Source: an uncultured Rubellimicrobium sp. (GTDB taxonomy: Bacteria; Pseudomonadota; Alphaproteobacteria; Rhodobacterales; Rhodobacteraceae). Taken from it: a DNA stretch of 7,396 bases. The first letter of the stretch is position 1. Every line of letters starts with the position of its first letter. The position numbers and the translations under genes are program-made. Under the pieces are notes generated by a model. It had not been told where the DNA came from. It searched no databases and was given only the letters and a program-made list of their open reading frames with translations. Shown here piece after piece: positions 5,314 to 7,396 of the stretch. The stretch is from NCBI GenBank assembly GCA_902805995.1, contig CADCUU010000092.1:1-7396 (forward strand), written 5' to 3'.

Positions 5314-5673
5314 TTATTCCTCCTCGAACCAGTCGTCCTCAGTCTGCCAGAAATCCAGCGCCTCGGCCTCCTCGTAGGTGACCTGCGAAACTTTCAGCGT
5401 CGCAGGGTCGAGGAGGAGGTATTCCTCCACGTCCCCCGCGCTGCGGATGAGGCCGAAGAGCGTCGCGCCGTCGTGGCTCACGCAGGACAGGCCGGTATGG
5501 ACGTAGCCCTGGTCCAGCGGCACGTCGGTCCCATTGACCGTGAGCGTCGTGCCGCTTCCGGTGCTGGTCAGTTCCGCGCTCTGCCCGTTGCAGGTCGAGG
5601 TGGACAGGGATGCCGCGGCCGCCGGGAGGGCGGCCAACAGCGTGGCAGAGGCGAAGAAAGCGCGTCGGAACAT
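5314..5673 (-). CDS. Small exported acidic protein of unknown function
   Basis: I do not recognise a family. The 119-residue protein starts with a clear Sec signal peptide: Arg at 3 and 4, a hydrophobic core at about 5-16, and a probable signal peptidase I site AAA|S after residue 21. The mature part of about 98 residues has two cysteines (C28 and C64) that could form a disulfide in the periplasm. It alternates short beta-like segments (TTLTVNGTDVPL, ATLFGLI, EEYLLLDP) and ends in a strongly acidic, aromatic tail (DFWQTEDDWFEEE). A small periplasmic beta protein is a reasonable guess. The start has an excellent ribosome binding site. The gene lies 41 bases after the pepF stop on the same strand, so they probably share a transcript. 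Its stop is 12 bases from the convergent gene. Confidence 0.85.
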   Translation of the reverse strand: MFRRAFFASATLLAALPAAAASLSTSTCNGQSAELTSTGSGTTLTVNGTDVPLDQGYVHTGLSCVSHDGATLFGLIRSAGDVEEYLLLDPATLKVSQVTYEEAEALDFWQTEDDWFEEE

Positions 5674-5679
5674 GGGAGA

Positions 5680-5690
5680 TCCTCCTTCTT
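5680..5690 (-). promoter_or_regulatory. Strong ribosome binding site of the exported protein
   Basis: On the minus strand this reads AAGAAGGAGGA, close to the full anti-16S complement, about 6 bases before the ATG at 5673. The bases just after it (ATCTCC) can fold back on GGAG with a 3-base loop, a small and probably weak hairpin. Confidence 0.7.
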
Positions 5691-5714
5691 TGTTCCCGTC
5701 AGGTCGGAGAGCGG

Positions 5715-7396
5715 TCAGCCCTCCATCGTCTCCAGCTCGTCGATGAGGCTTTCGATCATCGACAGGCCCTTGTCCCAGAAACGCGGGTCCGAGGCATCGA
5801 GCCCGAAGGGCGCCAGCAACTCCTTGTGATGCTTGGACCCTCCGGCCTTCAGCATCTCGAAGTAGCGGTCCTGGAAGCCCGCGTCGCCTTCCTCGTAGAC
5901 CGCATAGAGCGCGTTCACGAGGCCGTCTCCGAAGGCATAGGCGTAAACGTAGAAGGGCGAGTGGACGAAATGCGGGATGTAGGACCAGAAGGTCTCGTAG
6001 CCCGGGGCGAAATCGAAGGCGTCACCCAGCGACTGCGCCTGCACCGACATCCAGAGCGCGTTGATGTCCTCCACGGTCAGCTCGCCCTGACGGCGCGCGG
6101 CGTGGAGCTTGGATTCGAAGTCGTAAAAGGCGATCTGGCGCACGACCGTGTTGATCATGTCCTCCACCTTGCCGGCGAGGAGCGCCTTGCGCGCCTTCTG
6201 GTCCGGCGCCTCGGAGAGGAGCTTGCGGAATGTCAGCATCTCGCCGAAGACGGATGCCGTCTCGGCCAGCGTGAGCGGCGTGGAAGACAGAAGCTCCCCT
6301 TGTCCGGCCGCCAGTACCTGATGGACGCCGTGGCCAAGTTCATGGGCCAGCGTCATCACGTCCCGCGGCTTGCCGAGGTAGTTCAGCATCACATAGGGAT
6401 GCGCGTCCGTGACGGTGGGATGGGCGAAGGCGCCGGGGGCCTTGCCGGGCTTCACGGCGGCGTCGATCCACCCTTGCGTGAAGAACGGCTTGGCGAGGTC
6501 GGCCATGCGCGGGTCGAAGGCGGCATAGGCCTCGGTCACGGTGCGCTGCGCCTCGTCCCAGGGGACGATGCGGTCATCCTCGGTCGGCAGGGGCGCGTTG
6601 CGGTCCCAGACCTGCAGCGTGTCGAGGCCGAGCCACTTGGCCTTGAGCCGATAGTAGCGGTGCGACAGGCGCGGATAGGCGGCGACCACGGCGTCGCGCA
6701 ACGCCTCGACCACCTCGGGCTCCACATGGTTCGACAGATGGCGGCCCATCTGGGGCGAAGGGAGGCCCCGCCAGCGGTCCTCGATCTCCTTCTCCTTGGC
6801 GAGCGTGTTGTGGATGCGCGCGAAGGTGCGGGTGTTCTCGCCGAAGACCTTGGAGAGCGCCTGGAAGCCGGCCTCGCGCTTGGCGCGGTCCTGATCGGTC
6901 AGAAGGTTCAGCGTGCCCTCGATGTTGAGCTTTTCGCCCTCCACCTCGAATTCGAGGGCGGCCATGGTTTCGTCGAAGAGCTTGTTCCAGGCCGAGGCGC
7001 CGACGACCGAGGCGTCGTGGAGGAACTTCTCCAGCTCGTCCGAGAGCTGGTAGGGCTTCATCGCGCGCATCCGGTCGAAGACGGGCTTGTAGCGGTGAAG
7101 CTCCTGGCTCTGACCGAGGAGGCTCGACAGGTGCTCGTCGTCGAGCCGGTTGAACTCCAGGCTCCAGAAGACGAGTGGCGTGGTGAAGTTCGTCACGCGG
7201 TCCTGGCAGTCGGAGAAGAACTTGGCCCGCTCGCCATCCGTGGTGAGCTGGTAATAGCGCAGGCCCGCATAGGACATGACCCGGCCCGCGATCTGGTCGA
7301 TCCGCTCGTAGCGGCGCACGGCCTCCAGAAGGCCGTGGGCGTCGAGCGTGGCGAGCTTGCCCTCGTAGTCGGTGGCGAAGGAGGCGCAGGCCCCCT
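5715..7396 (-). CDS. pepF: M3 family oligoendopeptidase F (partial, N-terminus off the right edge)
   Basis: This zinc metallopeptidase cleaves oligopeptides in the cytoplasm. About 559 residues are visible. The frame is open to the window edge, where it reads ...ACASFATDYEGKLATLDAHG, and M3B proteins are usually about 600-620 residues, so roughly 50 are missing. The zinc site HELGH is encoded at 6330-6344, within LAHELGHGVHQ, and the third ligand is the Glu of LAETAS at 6261-6263. The region upstream is the PepF N-terminal domain (RYERIDQIAGRVMSYAGLRYYQ), and downstream of the zinc site comes the conserved SPFYVYAYAFGDGLVNALY, whose tyrosines belong to the substrate site in this family. A GTG at 7317-7319 is not the start, because homologous-looking sequence continues before it. 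The exported-protein gene follows on the same strand. Confidence 0.94.
   Translation of the reverse strand, partial: GACASFATDYEGKLATLDAHGLLEAVRRYERIDQIAGRVMSYAGLRYYQLTTDGERAKFFSDCQDRVTNFTTPLVFWSLEFNRLDDEHLSSLLGQSQELHRYKPVFDRMRAMKPYQLSDELEKFLHDASVVGASAWNKLFDETMAALEFEVEGEKLNIEGTLNLLTDQDRAKREAGFQALSKVFGENTRTFARIHNTLAKEKEIEDRWRGLPSPQMGRHLSNHVEPEVVEALRDAVVAAYPRLSHRYYRLKAKWLGLDTLQVWDRNAPLPTEDDRIVPWDEAQRTVTEAYAAFDPRMADLAKPFFTQGWIDAAVKPGKAPGAFAHPTVTDAHPYVMLNYLGKPRDVMTLAHELGHGVHQVLAAGQGELLSSTPLTLAETASVFGEMLTFRKLLSEAPDQKARKALLAGKVEDMINTVVRQIAFYDFESKLHAARRQGELTVEDINALWMSVQAQSLGDAFDFAPGYETFWSYIPHFVHSPFYVYAYAFGDGLVNALYAVYEEGDAGFQDRYFEMLKAGGSKHHKELLAPFGLDASDPRFWDKGLSMIESLIDELETMEG

Noticed and set aside
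7317..7319. GTG as the start of pepF
   Set aside because: The frame stays open to the right edge and the upstream residues look like continuing PepF sequence, so the gene is truncated by the window rather than starting here.
1..7396. Search for a mobile element, CRISPR array, tRNA, phage or defence system
   Set aside because: No repeat-spacer pattern, transposase or integrase motifs, tRNA-like cloverleaf or composition shift was seen; the genes are ordinary metabolic and housekeeping types.

Overview
The window looks like ordinary chromosome from a G+C-rich alphaproteobacterium, most likely a Rhodobacterales (Paracoccaceae/Roseobacter-type) species. The main evidence is a heat-shock sigma factor with a perfect alphaproteobacterial RpoH box and an RpoHI-like N-terminus. 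It sits next to an RluD-type pseudouridine synthase and a short single-helix membrane protein, an arrangement I associate with this group from memory. There are no transposases, tRNAs, rRNAs, CRISPR arrays, phage genes or attachment sites, and base composition looks even throughout.

Layout. On the minus strand, 28-849 encodes a classical short-chain dehydrogenase and 913-1206 a 97-residue membrane-anchored protein. Head-to-head with the latter, and sharing two bases of its start codon, the plus strand carries rluD (1205-2224) and then rpoH (2371-3267), which is followed by a bulged GC-rich hairpin. After about 240 bases without a gene come two plus-strand oxidoreductase genes, a Gfo/Idh/MocA dehydrogenase (3556-4533) and a small NmrA-like NAD(P)-binding protein (4609-5301). 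A perfect 15-bp stem-loop lies between them, and its 3' arm contains the ribosome binding site of the second gene. Twelve bases further on, a convergent minus-strand pair begins: a small secreted acidic protein (5314-5673) and upstream of it an M3-family oligoendopeptidase F (pepF), which is cut by the right edge.

How the genes relate. rluD (23S rRNA modification) and rpoH (stress sigma factor) are co-oriented housekeeping genes. The two NAD(P)-binding proteins probably form a transcription unit of unknown substrate. pepF and the exported small protein probably share a transcript. I see no multi-gene defence, secretion or mobile system. The most notable non-coding signal is the hairpin at 4566-4607, whose 5' arm could also pair with an upstream copy of part of its 3' arm. 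The divergent overlapping start codons at 1204-1207 are the second point worth attention.
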